DNA of 42,486 bases from Endozoicomonas arenosclerae (GCF_001562015.1 NZ_LASA01000068.1:1-42486), one strand, 5' to 3'; shown: positions 1 to 8,219, numbered from the stretch's first letter. Notes: generated by a model from the sequence alone, not told the origin. Made by a program: numbers and translations.

Positions 1-2
1 TC

Positions 3-197
3 AAGAAAAACCCTGAAGTTAAGCAAAAGTTATGGGGTGGAGCATTCTGGAGTTCAGGATATTTTATGAATACTGTCGGCCAGCATGGTAATGAAGATGT
101 AATTGCAAATTATGTCAAAAACCAAGGCAATGCGGAGTACAAGCAGCTACACCGGAAGGAAATAAGTCCGAACCAAATCAGTCTGTTTATGGACTGA
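3..197 (+). CDS. tnpA: IS200/IS605-family Y1 transposase TnpA, C-terminal part
   Basis: The window opens inside this reading frame, which continues for 64 codons to a TGA; only the C-terminal part is visible. It contains a Trp-rich stretch (LWGGAFWSSGYF, then NTVGQHGNEDV) followed by NYVKNQ. Both are typical of the last third of single-strand DNA transposases of the IS200/IS605 family. The Tyr of NYVKNQ, with Gln four residues later, is in the position of the catalytic Y1 tyrosine and its conserved partner. The HUH histidine pair would lie upstream of the window. A strong hairpin follows 22 bases after the stop, as expected of a right end of this family. Whether the full element is intact cannot be told here. 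Confidence 0.85.
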   Translation, partial: KKNPEVKQKLWGGAFWSSGYFMNTVGQHGNEDVIANYVKNQGNAEYKQLHRKEISPNQISLFMD

Positions 198-797
198 CCA
201 CTCAAGTTGCACTGAGGATACCCCGCAGCTTGCTGCGGGGTAGTTCATTGCTCTTTGATACGAGGGTTGTTGCAACACCCTTTTCAGTCGAACCCCGAAA
301 AACAGCCAGGCCCCAACACAGGGAACCGATGCGACTAAAAATGCTAAAGCAATGACCAATACCTGAAGAAAGACATCGCCAGACACTGTTGTATAGGCCG
401 CCACAGCACCCGTAGCCATTATCCATGCCTTTGGGTTGACCCATTGAAACAGTGCTGACTGCAAGAAGGTCAATGGCTTGGACTGGCTACCCTGTAAATT
501 CGATGGCTCTGACTTAGCAATGAGCCAGGCGAGATACAAAAGGTAAGCCACCCCAAGCACTTTGATGACATCGTGGAGAACCGGAAAAAGATCAAAAACA
601 GCACCCAGTCCCAGCCCAACAAACAGAACCATTAGAGGGAAGCCGAGACAGATGCCTAAAAAGTGAGGCATGCTCTGACGGGTACCGTAATTCATACCTG
701 ATGTCATGATCATCACATTATTGGGCCCTGGTGTAACCGTGCTTGAAAAAGCAAAAGCCAGCAGAGGCCACAAAACAATACTCAACTCGCCCGTCAC
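147..797 (-). CDS. LysE/RhtB-family amino acid exporter, C-terminus replaced by IS sequence
   Basis: This is an inner-membrane exporter of the LysE/RhtB family. The N-terminal signature TPGPNNVMIM followed by a conserved glycine-rich helix is clear, and several hydrophobic helices follow. I place the start at the GTG of 797-795. It has GGGAGG upstream and overlaps the phzF stop in a GTGA arrangement, so translation is probably coupled. The family-like sequence runs about 185 residues, to around LQQPSYQRAMN. From there the frame crosses the IS hairpin (219-242) and ends at 147 in antisense transposase sequence. The native last 20 or so residues, part of the final helix, are missing (family length roughly 200-210). 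Loss of function is likely but not certain. Confidence 0.8.
   Translation of the reverse strand: MTGELSIVLWPLLAFAFSSTVTPGPNNVMIMTSGMNYGTRQSMPHFLGICLGFPLMVLFVGLGLGAVFDLFPVLHDVIKVLGVAYLLYLAWLIAKSEPSNLQGSQSKPLTFLQSALFQWVNPKAWIMATGAVAAYTTVSGDVFLQVLVIALAFLVASVPCVGAWLFFGVRLKRVLQQPSYQRAMNYPAASCGVSSVQLEWSVHKQTDLVRTYFLPV
219..242. repeat. Perfect hairpin, probable right-end structure of the IS200/IS605 element
   Basis: TACCCCGCAGC at 219-229 pairs perfectly with GCTGCGGGGTA at 232-242 around a 2-base loop. IS200/IS605 elements carry subterminal hairpins, not terminal inverted repeats, which TnpA recognises, and this one lies just after tnpA. The element boundary should fall a few bases to the right, at about 243-260, where the LysE reading frame becomes family-like. 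The exact cleavage site cannot be set without an empty-site allele. It could also terminate tnpA transcription. Confidence 0.7.
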
Positions 798-1603
798 GTT
801 GAACCTCCCGGCAGAGTTATTTGCCCACGCATATAAAGGACTGCATTTCCACGAATCAGTACTCTGCTGTCTTGCCACTCACATTCCAGATAACCTTTTC
901 TTTGGGAAATCTGCTCAGCGGTGAGCACTTTCTTATCTAACTGTTCAGACCAGTAGGGGGCCAGCATGGTATGAGCGGAGCCTGTTACCGGGTCTTCTTT
1001 TATGGCCACTTCAGGGCCACCAAACCAGCGAGAGACAAAGTCCACTCCGGCTCTTTCAGAGCGAGCAGAAATGACTACACCACGAACCCGACTGTTTTCA
1101 AGAACAGTAAAATCAAGATCCAGCTGTGACACTGTCTGCTCATCGGGAGCAACAATGAGCAGGTCATCCCTGTTAAATCTTGAGTCGACAGGCTGGAAAG
1201 GCAGTTCTTTTGCCACTTCCTCTGGAACGGGCTCCTGCGTGAAAGAAGCCGCAGGAAAATCCAACTCAATTAAATCGTCTATAAATCGAACTTTTAAAAC
1301 ACCGGACAGGCTTTCAAATGAAAGCTCTTCAGAGCGATCACCCAGCTCATGGCGAATGATATAGCTGGCTGCCACTGTCGCATGACCACAGAGGCTGACT
1401 TCTGTCCCCGGAGTAAACCAGCGAATATGGTAATGACCCTGGGCACCACGAATAAAAGCAGTCTCTGAAAGGTTATTTTCCAGAGCAATGCTTTGCATCA
1501 GCTCTTCTGAAAGGTCTTCCTCAACAGGACAAATCGCTGCAGGATTGCCACCAAACAATTGTTGAGTAAAAGCATCTACCTGATAAATCGGAAGCTGTTT
1601 CAT
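794..1603 (-). CDS. PhzF-family isomerase/epimerase-like protein
   Basis: This 269-residue protein has the diaminopimelate-epimerase-like fold of the PhzF family. Members carry out proton-transfer isomerisations; PhzF itself acts in phenazine synthesis, but most genomic members have unknown substrates. It starts with QVDAFT and FGGNPAA. The catalytic Glu47 lies in NNLSETAF, a GHATVAA glycine loop follows, and DPVTGSAH lies near residue 208, all family signatures. The ATG at 1603 overlaps the alaX stop (ATGA) and its own stop overlaps the exporter start, so this is the middle gene of a three-gene operon. No phenazine genes are near. A role in amino-acid-like metabolite handling together with AlaX and LysE is inference. 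Confidence 0.9.
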   Translation of the reverse strand: MKQLPIYQVDAFTQQLFGGNPAAICPVEEDLSEELMQSIALENNLSETAFIRGAQGHYHIRWFTPGTEVSLCGHATVAASYIIRHELGDRSEELSFESLSGVLKVRFIDDLIELDFPAASFTQEPVPEEVAKELPFQPVDSRFNRDDLLIVAPDEQTVSQLDLDFTVLENSRVRGVVISARSERAGVDFVSRWFGGPEVAIKEDPVTGSAHTMLAPYWSEQLDKKVLTAEQISQRKGYLECEWQDSRVLIRGNAVLYMRGQITLPGGST

Positions 1604-2337
1604 GGTGACAATTCTCCAGATGTGTCATCAAAAACAATTTGAACTCTTTTATTTTGTTTTCCTTTGCTCTCAACTTTGGCCACCCTGACTCGACCTATTT
1701 CGCCAGTCCTGACTACATGGGTACCGCCGCAAGGCTGGAAGTCTGTTTCGTGTACTCTAATCATCCTGAGCAGGCCAGTTCCCCTTGGGGGCTGAACGGA
1801 CATGGTCTTCACGAGCTCAGGCTGGTCATCCAGAATGCTTTCATCCAGCAGTTCAACGGTGACAGGAAGATCTCTCTCAATCAGACTGTTCAAGGAATCA
1901 GTTAGTTCCTGCTTATCAGGCAATCCATTCTGAAGGCAGAAGTCCAGCCTTCCCTTTTGATCCGTCATCCCTCCCCCCGTCACACTCTCGGGAATCACAG
2001 CACACAAAAGATGTAAGCAAGTGTGCATCCGCATATGGGCATATCTTCTGTCCCAATCCAGCTGCAATGTGACCCTATCAGCCGACTTCAGAGAGACTGA
2101 CGCCTCTTCAAAAAAATGAAGCACTCGACCTGACTCCCTGCAGCGACGGGTATCCATTATTTTTAGTGTCTCGCCACTTTCAGTCATCAGATAACCTGTA
2201 TCACCCGGCTGCCCACCTCCCGTGGGATAGAAAATCGTATCCACTAGAACCAGTTGATTCTCCGAAACCTCCACTACGGCGGTCTGAAGTGTTTTCAAAT
2301 AGGGATCAAGATTATAGGACTGGCTGGTATTGGACAT
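1600..2337 (-). CDS. alaX: AlaX-type alanyl-tRNA editing protein
   Basis: This is a free-standing editing domain that hydrolyses mischarged alanyl-tRNA(Ala), normally Ser- or Gly-tRNA(Ala), in the cytoplasm. The zinc site is visible as HTCLH (H105, H109) and a later CGGTH near residue 214; GGGQPGDTG near residues 40-48 is also typical of AlaRS editing domains. I chose the ATG at 2337 (245 residues). GGTGA lies a suitable distance upstream of it, whereas the ATG at 2355 follows an A/T stretch with no ribosome-binding site. The gene leads the alaX-phzF-lysE operon, and a palindrome at 2341-2356 overlaps its leader, suggesting control by the divergent MocR regulator. Confidence 0.9.
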   Translation of the reverse strand: MSNTSQSYNLDPYLKTLQTAVVEVSENQLVLVDTIFYPTGGGQPGDTGYLMTESGETLKIMDTRRCRESGRVLHFFEEASVSLKSADRVTLQLDWDRRYAHMRMHTCLHLLCAVIPESVTGGGMTDQKGRLDFCLQNGLPDKQELTDSLNSLIERDLPVTVELLDESILDDQPELVKTMSVQPPRGTGLLRMIRVHETDFQPCGGTHVVRTGEIGRVRVAKVESKGKQNKRVQIVFDDTSGELSP

Positions 2338-2340
2338 GGA

Positions 2341-2356
2341 ATTGTCACCATACAAT
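2341..2356. promoter_or_regulatory. Putative MocR operator copy 1 (alaX side)
   Basis: ATTGTCACCATACAAT is an imperfect palindrome. It shares its first 11 bases exactly with the second copy at 2425-2441. It lies directly upstream of the alaX start, in position to block or activate the operon. Assignment to the adjacent MocR protein rests on position and symmetry only. Confidence 0.5.
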
Positions 2357-2424
2357 TTTATTTTTATATGAATTACTGAGTTGATTGCAGTCTAGATGCT
2401 GCCTAAACTGGTGAAAATATTTTT

Positions 2425-2441
2425 ATTGTCACCATGACAAT
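2425..2441. promoter_or_regulatory. Putative MocR operator copy 2 (mocR side)
   Basis: ATTGTCA-CCA-TGACAAT is a perfect 7-bp inverted repeat around a 3-base centre. Further TGACAA half-sites occur at 2452 and 2461, overlapping the regulator's candidate start codons at 2451 and 2460. Autoregulation is therefore likely. Confidence 0.55.
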
Positions 2442-2450
2442 CTAAAAACA

Positions 2451-3857
2451 ATGACAATCATGACAAACTGGATCCCTAAGCTGGATCGTTTTTCAGGTCC
2501 CAAATACAAGGCTCTTGCAGACGCGATTGAAGTCGCCATAACCGAAGGTGAACTCAACAGTGGCGACAGACTCCCGACGCACCGCTCACTGGCGGATAAA
2601 CTGGGCGTCACGATAGGTACCATTACCCGAGGTTATGCTGAGGCTGAACGTCGAAGACTGGTCACTGCCAGAGTGGGCAGTGGTACATTTATCCTGGGCA
2701 AGGTGTGGGAAAAAAGAGACTTCACCATACCAGAGCCCCAGGAGACAGACTTCATCGACCTGAGCCTGAGCCTGCCCGTTCCAGCCCGCAGAGAGCAAAT
2801 TCTGGCCAAAAGTTTATCTTCCATTGCAGAAGAATGGGGCCGCCTTTCACCTTTGCTGGATTACCACCCGGAAACAGGGATTGCCAGACACCGTGAGGCC
2901 ATGGCTCGCTGGATGCGCTATCACGGCATGGAGGCCGATCCGGACAACATCCTGATCACATCAGGGGGGCAACAAGCCAATATGCTCACCCTTCAGGGGC
3001 TTTTGAGACCTGGTGATATTATTGCTTCAGAGAATTTGACCTATAGAGGCTTTACTAATGCCGCCCGCCAATGGCAGCTTCGTCATATGGGCTTAGCCAT
3101 GGATAAGCATGGTCTAACCCCGGAAGCTCTGGAGCAATGCTGCAAACAATTCAGCCCCCGTCTTCTTTATCTGACGCCTAATCTGCAGAACCCTACTGCA
3201 GCAGTCATGCCACTGGAGCGACGACAGGAAATTCTGGAGGTTGCCGGCCATCATAATGTTGTGATTCTAGAAGACGACGTTCAGTTTATTCCGCCTGAAA
3301 ACAGACTTCCTTCTCTCTACAGCCTGGCACCTGATCGGGTGGTTTATACCTCCAGCTTTTCAAAATCATTGGCTGGCGGGCTGAGAGTGGGTTTCATCTG
3401 CAGCCCGGATGATCTGAACCAGAAAATCAGGGTGGCCATGCGTAATAACTGCTGGAGCTCTCCGCCATTGATGTCAGAGGTGGCTACTGAATGGATTGAC
3501 TCAGGAGAAGCCTGGCAACTGACTGCATGGCAACGGGAAGAAATACTGCATCGCCAGAAAATTCTGGAAGAAACGCTTGGCCATCTTGATATTCAGTCTC
3601 AGCCCTACAGTTTTCATGCCTGGTTAAAACTGCCTGAGCCCTGGCGAGCCGAAACTTTTGTACAACAGCTGGAAAGTAAAAATGTTAAAGTGCTGCATTC
3701 TGAAGTGTTTGCAGTGGGCAGCTCACCAGCACCACAGGCAGTGAGAATCTGCATCAGCAGTCCATCTACAAGAGACCGGCTCAGACAGGGCCTGGAAATC
3801 ATCAGCGACATGCTGGCCTCTGATCCCAATCCGATATTAAGACCCATAGTCTTTTAA
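2451..3857 (+). CDS. MocR-type regulator: GntR winged helix fused to a class I aminotransferase domain
   Basis: This 468-residue protein has an N-terminal GntR winged-helix domain (about residues 10-82; GDRLPTHRSLADKLGV) joined to a fold-type I PLP domain. The PLP lysine is K305 in SFSKSLAGG and the cofactor aspartate lies in LEDDVQF near 275. MocR proteins sense PLP or an amino-acid-like ligand and usually control a divergent gene. Here that is alaX-phzF-lysE, so the regulon could be export or handling of an amino acid. The start is either ATG 2451 or ATG 2460; neither has a clear ribosome-binding site, and TGACAA half-sites overlap both. The true effector is unknown; PdxR is one alternative but no pyridoxal genes are near. 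Confidence 0.9.
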   Translation: MTIMTNWIPKLDRFSGPKYKALADAIEVAITEGELNSGDRLPTHRSLADKLGVTIGTITRGYAEAERRRLVTARVGSGTFILGKVWEKRDFTIPEPQETDFIDLSLSLPVPARREQILAKSLSSIAEEWGRLSPLLDYHPETGIARHREAMARWMRYHGMEADPDNILITSGGQQANMLTLQGLLRPGDIIASENLTYRGFTNAARQWQLRHMGLAMDKHGLTPEALEQCCKQFSPRLLYLTPNLQNPTAAVMPLERRQEILEVAGHHNVVILEDDVQFIPPENRLPSLYSLAPDRVVYTSSFSKSLAGGLRVGFICSPDDLNQKIRVAMRNNCWSSPPLMSEVATEWIDSGEAWQLTAWQREEILHRQKILEETLGHLDIQSQPYSFHAWLKLPEPWRAETFVQQLESKNVKVLHSEVFAVGSSPAPQAVRICISSPSTRDRLRQGLEIISDMLASDPNPILRPIVF

Positions 3858-3868
3858 GTGGTTTTTAA

Positions 3869-4393
3869 ATGAAACAACTACACGCTTCCCTGTTGAATGC
3901 TTCACTGGCTCTGGCAGGATGGTTGATTTGTCTGGTAACCCAATCAACTCTGGCTGTTTTTGCTGCCGCCATCATTGTCGCCATTCATCTGTATTTCTTC
4001 GGCTCCTGGAAAAAGGAACGGGAGATTCTCGCTATCACCCTGATTCTTGGCAGCGCTCTGGACAGTGTCATGAGTAATATGGGCGTTCTTCACTTTCTAG
4101 GAGAAAGCCGCATTCTTCCTCCCTGGTTAGCTTGCGTGTGGGTTATGCTGGGTATCACGATTCGTCATAGCCTTAGCTGGGCAGGAAAGAACAGGCTGGC
4201 AGGTAACTTATTAATTGTCGTATTAGCGGCCGCGCATTATTTGGCATTGATACAATTCTCCGATATTTCAGTGACTATGCCGCTGTGGCAAGCCATTATG
4301 ATTCTTTCTATTTCAGCAACAATTCTCATCAACATTATCCTTACATTTTCTGCTGTTTGGTTAGAAAAATACCGAAGACAGAACCCGGAATAA
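3869..4393 (+). CDS. DUF2878-like integral membrane protein
   Basis: This 174-residue, very hydrophobic protein has about five or six predicted membrane helices and a basic C-terminal tail (KYRRQNPE). The pattern SALDSVMSN, PPWLACVWVMLGITIRHSL and the overall length match what I remember of DUF2878 proteins, whose function is unknown. It starts 11 bases after the mocR stop, so the two are probably co-transcribed. A link to the regulator's pathway is possible but not shown. Confidence 0.65.
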   Translation: MKQLHASLLNASLALAGWLICLVTQSTLAVFAAAIIVAIHLYFFGSWKKEREILAITLILGSALDSVMSNMGVLHFLGESRILPPWLACVWVMLGITIRHSLSWAGKNRLAGNLLIVVLAAAHYLALIQFSDISVTMPLWQAIMILSISATILINIILTFSAVWLEKYRRQNPE

Positions 4394-4572
4394 TTATCAG
4401 TTAATGTTTGGGTTCAGCGTAAGATTGAGCCCAAGCCTTGATTCATTCATTAATTAAACAGCCATGGGCGAAGAAAAAGAATGCACTAAACAAGGGCACT
4501 GCTGGTGAAGTTTACATAAAACTATCATTTTCCCTACATAAAATATTGCAAGATGCAGTCATTTCTGTGTAG

Positions 4573-4590
4573 CCTGACAGCATTGTCAGG
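4573..4590. repeat. Short perfect hairpin in the 4394-4643 gap
   Basis: CCTGACA at 4573-4579 and TGTCAGG at 4584-4590 form a 7-bp stem with a GCAT loop, about 53 bases before the next gene. There is no T-run directly after the stem, so it may be a leader structure or operator instead of a terminator. The rest of the gap holds an imperfect GGGTTCA/TGAGCCC repeat near 4408-4430 and nothing else I recognise. Confidence 0.4.
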
Positions 4591-4643
4591 TGATGGGCGC
4601 AAGATTTTTTTAGCGCACGAACAATAACAAAGGAACGTATTTG

Positions 4644-5129
4644 ATGACCGTCTCAGCATCCCCTGTTAATGCCGGTGACTTTCTGAATCAAAAGGCAGTT
4701 GATATCAAGTCCTGGTATGAATCCGACATTCAACCTATAGAAGGCCTGAATGTTCGAAAAATGCCGGCCCGTGCTGAACCTCTTAACTTTATCCCGAGCA
4801 GTGGTAAGGCAAAGAACAAGGCTCGCTTCGAGCTAATCGTCAGTAAAAACTTCAAACTCTGGTCCATCAATCTTGAAATGAGTTTCTTCTGCCAACCCTG
4901 GTTAAGCAATGATGGTATTGCCAACCCTCCCGGCTTGTTATTCTCGGTCATAGACGATGAAGAAAAAGCCCACCCAGTTGAATACCTTCCAGTTGTTTTT
5001 GACCATGAAGAAGATGAAATGAATGCCCCTCAATGGTTCAGTTTCTGGATCCAGAAGATGCTTAAGAGGCCTTCTATCAAGATTGTTTTTGCCTATAAAC
5101 AACTAATTTCTTCTGAACTGGATGATTAA
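4644..5129 (+). CDS. Hypothetical protein, no recognised family
   Basis: This 161-residue protein is predicted soluble, with no signal peptide. The ATG at 4644 is chosen because AAAGGA lies about 9 bases upstream; a TTG at 4641 would add one residue. The N-terminal third is polar. The centre has aromatic, beta-like segments (KLWSINLEMSFFCQPW) and an acidic stretch (DHEEDEMN) precedes a C-terminal segment ending in SSELDD. Its surroundings give no functional hint. It has its own leader with a hairpin and is followed by 286 bases without a supported gene. I do not recognise it. Confidence 0.6.
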   Translation: MTVSASPVNAGDFLNQKAVDIKSWYESDIQPIEGLNVRKMPARAEPLNFIPSSGKAKNKARFELIVSKNFKLWSINLEMSFFCQPWLSNDGIANPPGLLFSVIDDEEKAHPVEYLPVVFDHEEDEMNAPQWFSFWIQKMLKRPSIKIVFAYKQLISSELDD

Positions 5130-5415
5130 GTCGTCTTGAAAAGTCGAGACAACCTTTTGAACAGCTTAAGGATGAAAGGTCATTCAAGATAGAACCTATA
5201 TCCATCGTCCCTCATACCCAGCAAGTCCCCTCTATGAAGCGGAGCCTTTTCTGTAACTGGATTATTACCAGAAACAGGCTCCTCGTTTTTCTAGTGGAAT
5301 AGAGCCCCCCCAGAGCATACAATAAATTCATGACACCTTTGAGCACTGATGTAAAACTCATTTTCTGCCTGACAATAAAATGATCTGGCATGAAGCTCAA
5401 TATAAGGAAAAAAGC

Positions 5416-5736
5416 ATGTGGAAGACATTCACAATTGTTATTGGCCTTTCTCTCTCACTTTCTTCGATTGCAGAATTCAGTCAATCGCCCTATCGCTGGA
5501 TTGCAGTTTTCAACCCTGACTTTGTAGAAAGTTGTAATGACGAATATCTTTTTGAAAAGCTGAATGACCTGGCCTCAGCAAATCTATCTTTGATCCGCCC
5601 TTTCAATAACTGTGGAATTATTTTAGTGTCTGATAAACCATTAGATATTAAAGCCTTGGAGAAGAACCCATCGATTCGATACATCGAACAGGATGGAGTT
5701 AACCAGCCTCTTCCGGTTCCCCCACCCATTGAATAA
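5416..5736 (+). CDS. Small exported protein resembling a peptidase inhibitor I9 (subtilisin propeptide) domain
   Basis: This 106-residue protein starts at the ATG of 5416, which follows AAGGAAAAAAGC; an upstream ATG at 5380 has no ribosome-binding site and would mask the signal peptide. Residues 1-19 form a signal peptide (MWKTFTIVIGLSLSLSSIAE). The body ends in IILVSDKPLD, then LEKNPSIRYIEQDGV, which resembles the end of I9 propeptides where the chain would enter the protease active site. Two cysteines could form a disulfide after export. The next gene on the same strand is a subtilisin with its own prodomain, so this could be a separate inhibitor or folding helper. The family assignment is by eye and moderate. 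Confidence 0.6.
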   Translation: MWKTFTIVIGLSLSLSSIAEFSQSPYRWIAVFNPDFVESCNDEYLFEKLNDLASANLSLIRPFNNCGIILVSDKPLDIKALEKNPSIRYIEQDGVNQPLPVPPPIE

Positions 5737-5746
5737 TAAATCTTTC

Positions 5747-5794
5747 ATAAAAGTCTGATAATAATTTAAGCATACTGCTTATACTGACTTTTAT
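5747..5794. repeat. Two-level inverted repeat after the I9-like gene
   Basis: Outer arms ATAAAAGTC (5747-5755) and GACTTTTAT (5786-5794) enclose inner arms TAAGCA (5767-5772) and TGCTTA (5776-5781). The structure begins 10 bases after the stop at 5736 and is A/T-rich. It could act as a transcript end or processing stem between the I9-like gene and the protease. Confidence 0.45.
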
Positions 5795-6123
5795 AAAAAT
5801 CGTTGAAATATAAGTATCACTATAAAAACAAACCAATATACGACTATGTAACCATTAATAATAATGATATTTAAAATTCATCCTTCCATCTTGATTCCAT
5901 TAAATCGCCAACAGATGCACAAAAAATGCAAACGCAATTAAAAATCATTTGAATTTCACCCACTCATGCTGATTTAATTTATTCTCTCTCAATATCCAGC
6001 TTTGGTTTTGAGAGGTTATTCGATAAATGCTGAATCCCAGCATCTTATGGATAAACAATACCCTCAAACACGGAAAACCCTTTCGAACCTGCAGGGTGTT
6101 AAATACGGATATCAATAAAAATA
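5795..6123. other. A/T-rich intergenic region before the protease
   Basis: The region between the inverted repeat and the protease start is A/T-rich with no supported gene. It ends in ATCAATAAAAATA immediately before the start codon, so the protease has only a weak ribosome-binding site. I see no clear promoter motif. Confidence 0.5.
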
Positions 6124-8208
6124 ATGAAAACAAAAAAACAAGCACTATCAAAACTGGCGGGCTCAATATTGCTATCAACAGTAACCACTGTTGCTATAGC
6201 AAATGAGGTGGATAATTTATCAAACAGCACAAACCGTTTGATTATCAAATACGCATCGCCAATGAGCGCAATGGCTGTTTCTTCTGATCCAGTTATTGCG
6301 AATATCACGGGGCAACAGTTACTGAATGTTCGATCTCTGACTAATGGCGCCAGCGTCGTTGATCTGGGAGAGCTCAAGTCACTGGATGACATGCAGGCAT
6401 TGGCGGCAGAAATTGCTCAGCAATCCAATGTTCTTTACGCAGAGCCTGATTACATGATGTACCCCATGGCTACGCCTAACGATACTCGCTACAACGAGCA
6501 ATGGCACTATTTCGAATCAGCCGGCGGTATTAACCTGCCTGCGGCCTGGGATATCACGACGGGCTCTCCCAGCGTCACTGTGGCTGTTATCGATACCGGT
6601 ATTCGCGCCCACGCTGACCTGGCACCCAACCTGGTTTCCGGTTACGACTTTATCACCGACACGAATGTTTCTCAGGATGGAAACGGTCGGGACAGTGATG
6701 CATCCGATCCGGGTGACTGGACACCTGCCGGTGCCTGCGGAAATGGCTACCCACCCTCAACAACCAGCAGCAGCTGGCACGGAACACACGTTGCCGGCAC
6801 CATTTCTGCTGCCAGTAATAACGGCACTGGTATTGCCGGCGTCAGCTGGAATACCAAAATCCAGCCTATTCGTGTCCTGGGACGCTGTGGTGGTTACACT
6901 TCCGACATCGTCGACGGCATGCGCTGGGCTGCTGGTCTTTCAGTCTCTGGCGTTCCTACCAACCCCACTCCTGCCAAAGTACTTAACCTGAGTCTGGGTG
7001 GTGGTTCTCCATGTAGCCAAACCTATACTGATGCAATTAATAGCGTCAGGGCAGCAGGTGCAACCATTGTTGTTGCTGCCGGTAACAGTAATCAAAATGC
7101 TTCCGGCTTCTCACCCGCCAGTTGTGACGGGGTCATTACCGTTGCTTCCAACAAGCGCGACGGTGGCCGTGCATATTATTCCAACTACGGAAGCGTTGTT
7201 GATGTCACTGCACCTGGCGGTGAAACCCAGAACCCTGCCAACGGTATTCTTTCCACGCTTAACAGTGGTTCCCAGTCTCCTGGCAATGACAGTTATGCCT
7301 TTTACCAGGGCACCAGTATGGCTGCACCTCACGTAGCCGGTGTGGCTGCATTGATGTACTCGGTTAAGTCCGATCTGACCCCTGATCAGGTTGAGACCAC
7401 TATTGAGAACACAGCCAGAGCCTTCCCTTCTGTGAGCACACGTCAATGTTCCACCAGCAACTGTGGAGCAGGTATTGTTGATGCTCATGCTGCTCTTGAA
7501 GCGGTAAACGGCGGTGGCACAACACCTCCTCCATCAGGTAATGCTCTGGAAAAAGGTGTGGCTAAATCCGGCCTGAGTGGGAATTCTGGCCAGGAACTGG
7601 AGTACACCTTTGAAGTACCAGCCGGTGCTACTAACCTGTCGTTCAATATGTCAGGTGGCACAGGTGATGCTGATCTCTATGTTCGCCGTGGCAGCAAGCC
7701 TACCACCAGCAGCTACGACTGCCGTCCATACCGTTCCGGTAACAGTGAAAGCTGCTCATTCAGCTCTCCTGGTTCCGGCACATGGTACGTTATGCTGAGA
7801 GGCTACAGCGCCTTCTCTGGCGTATCACTGGTAGCTGATTACACTGCTTCCAGCGGTGGTGGATCTTCCGATGAGTTCTCAAACACCACACCTGTGGCCA
7901 TCCCTGATAACAACACTACCGGTATCACCAGCACTGTGAACAGCACTCGCAGCGGTGACTCAGGTACTGTGACTGTCAGCGTGAACATTACCCACACTTA
8001 CCGTGGTGATCTGAAGATTCAGCTGGTTGCCCCCAATGGTCAAACCAGTGTTCTGAAGAATGTCAGCAATGACGGCACTGATAACCTGGTGACCAGTTAC
8101 CAGGTCAATATGTCGGGCGTTGAATCCCAGGGCACCTGGAGCCTGAAGGTCAGCGACCACTACAGAAGGGACACCGGCACCCTGAACAGCTGGAGCATCA
8201 AGTTCTGA
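6124..8208 (+). CDS. Secreted subtilisin-family (S8) serine protease with PPC and P domains
   Basis: This 694-residue preproprotein is exported. The signal peptide is about 1-27 and an I9-type prodomain about 36-113 (ends in NVLYAEPDY). The catalytic domain spans about 120-460 with D157 (AVIDTGI), H219 (SSWHGTHVAGT), oxyanion N321 (AAGNSN) and S398 (GTSMAAPHVAG). A PPC-type beta domain (about 477-575, GDADLYVRRG) follows, then a proprotein-convertase P domain (about 585-694, THTYRGDL and SDHYRRDTGTLNSW). The layout matches extracellular proteases of marine gammaproteobacteria that degrade proteins. Several cysteines in the catalytic domain suggest disulfides. The I9-like small gene upstream is a likely partner. 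Confidence 0.95.
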   Translation: MKTKKQALSKLAGSILLSTVTTVAIANEVDNLSNSTNRLIIKYASPMSAMAVSSDPVIANITGQQLLNVRSLTNGASVVDLGELKSLDDMQALAAEIAQQSNVLYAEPDYMMYPMATPNDTRYNEQWHYFESAGGINLPAAWDITTGSPSVTVAVIDTGIRAHADLAPNLVSGYDFITDTNVSQDGNGRDSDASDPGDWTPAGACGNGYPPSTTSSSWHGTHVAGTISAASNNGTGIAGVSWNTKIQPIRVLGRCGGYTSDIVDGMRWAAGLSVSGVPTNPTPAKVLNLSLGGGSPCSQTYTDAINSVRAAGATIVVAAGNSNQNASGFSPASCDGVITVASNKRDGGRAYYSNYGSVVDVTAPGGETQNPANGILSTLNSGSQSPGNDSYAFYQGTSMAAPHVAGVAALMYSVKSDLTPDQVETTIENTARAFPSVSTRQCSTSNCGAGIVDAHAALEAVNGGGTTPPPSGNALEKGVAKSGLSGNSGQELEYTFEVPAGATNLSFNMSGGTGDADLYVRRGSKPTTSSYDCRPYRSGNSESCSFSSPGSGTWYVMLRGYSAFSGVSLVADYTASSGGGSSDEFSNTTPVAIPDNNTTGITSTVNSTRSGDSGTVTVSVNITHTYRGDLKIQLVAPNGQTSVLKNVSNDGTDNLVTSYQVNMSGVESQGTWSLKVSDHYRRDTGTLNSWSIKF

Positions 8209-8219
8209 TACTGATGCAG

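Noticed and set aside
5212-5400. 62-residue minus-strand ORF in the 5130-5415 gap
   Set aside because: No ribosome-binding site or recognisable motif; the gap otherwise shows nothing.
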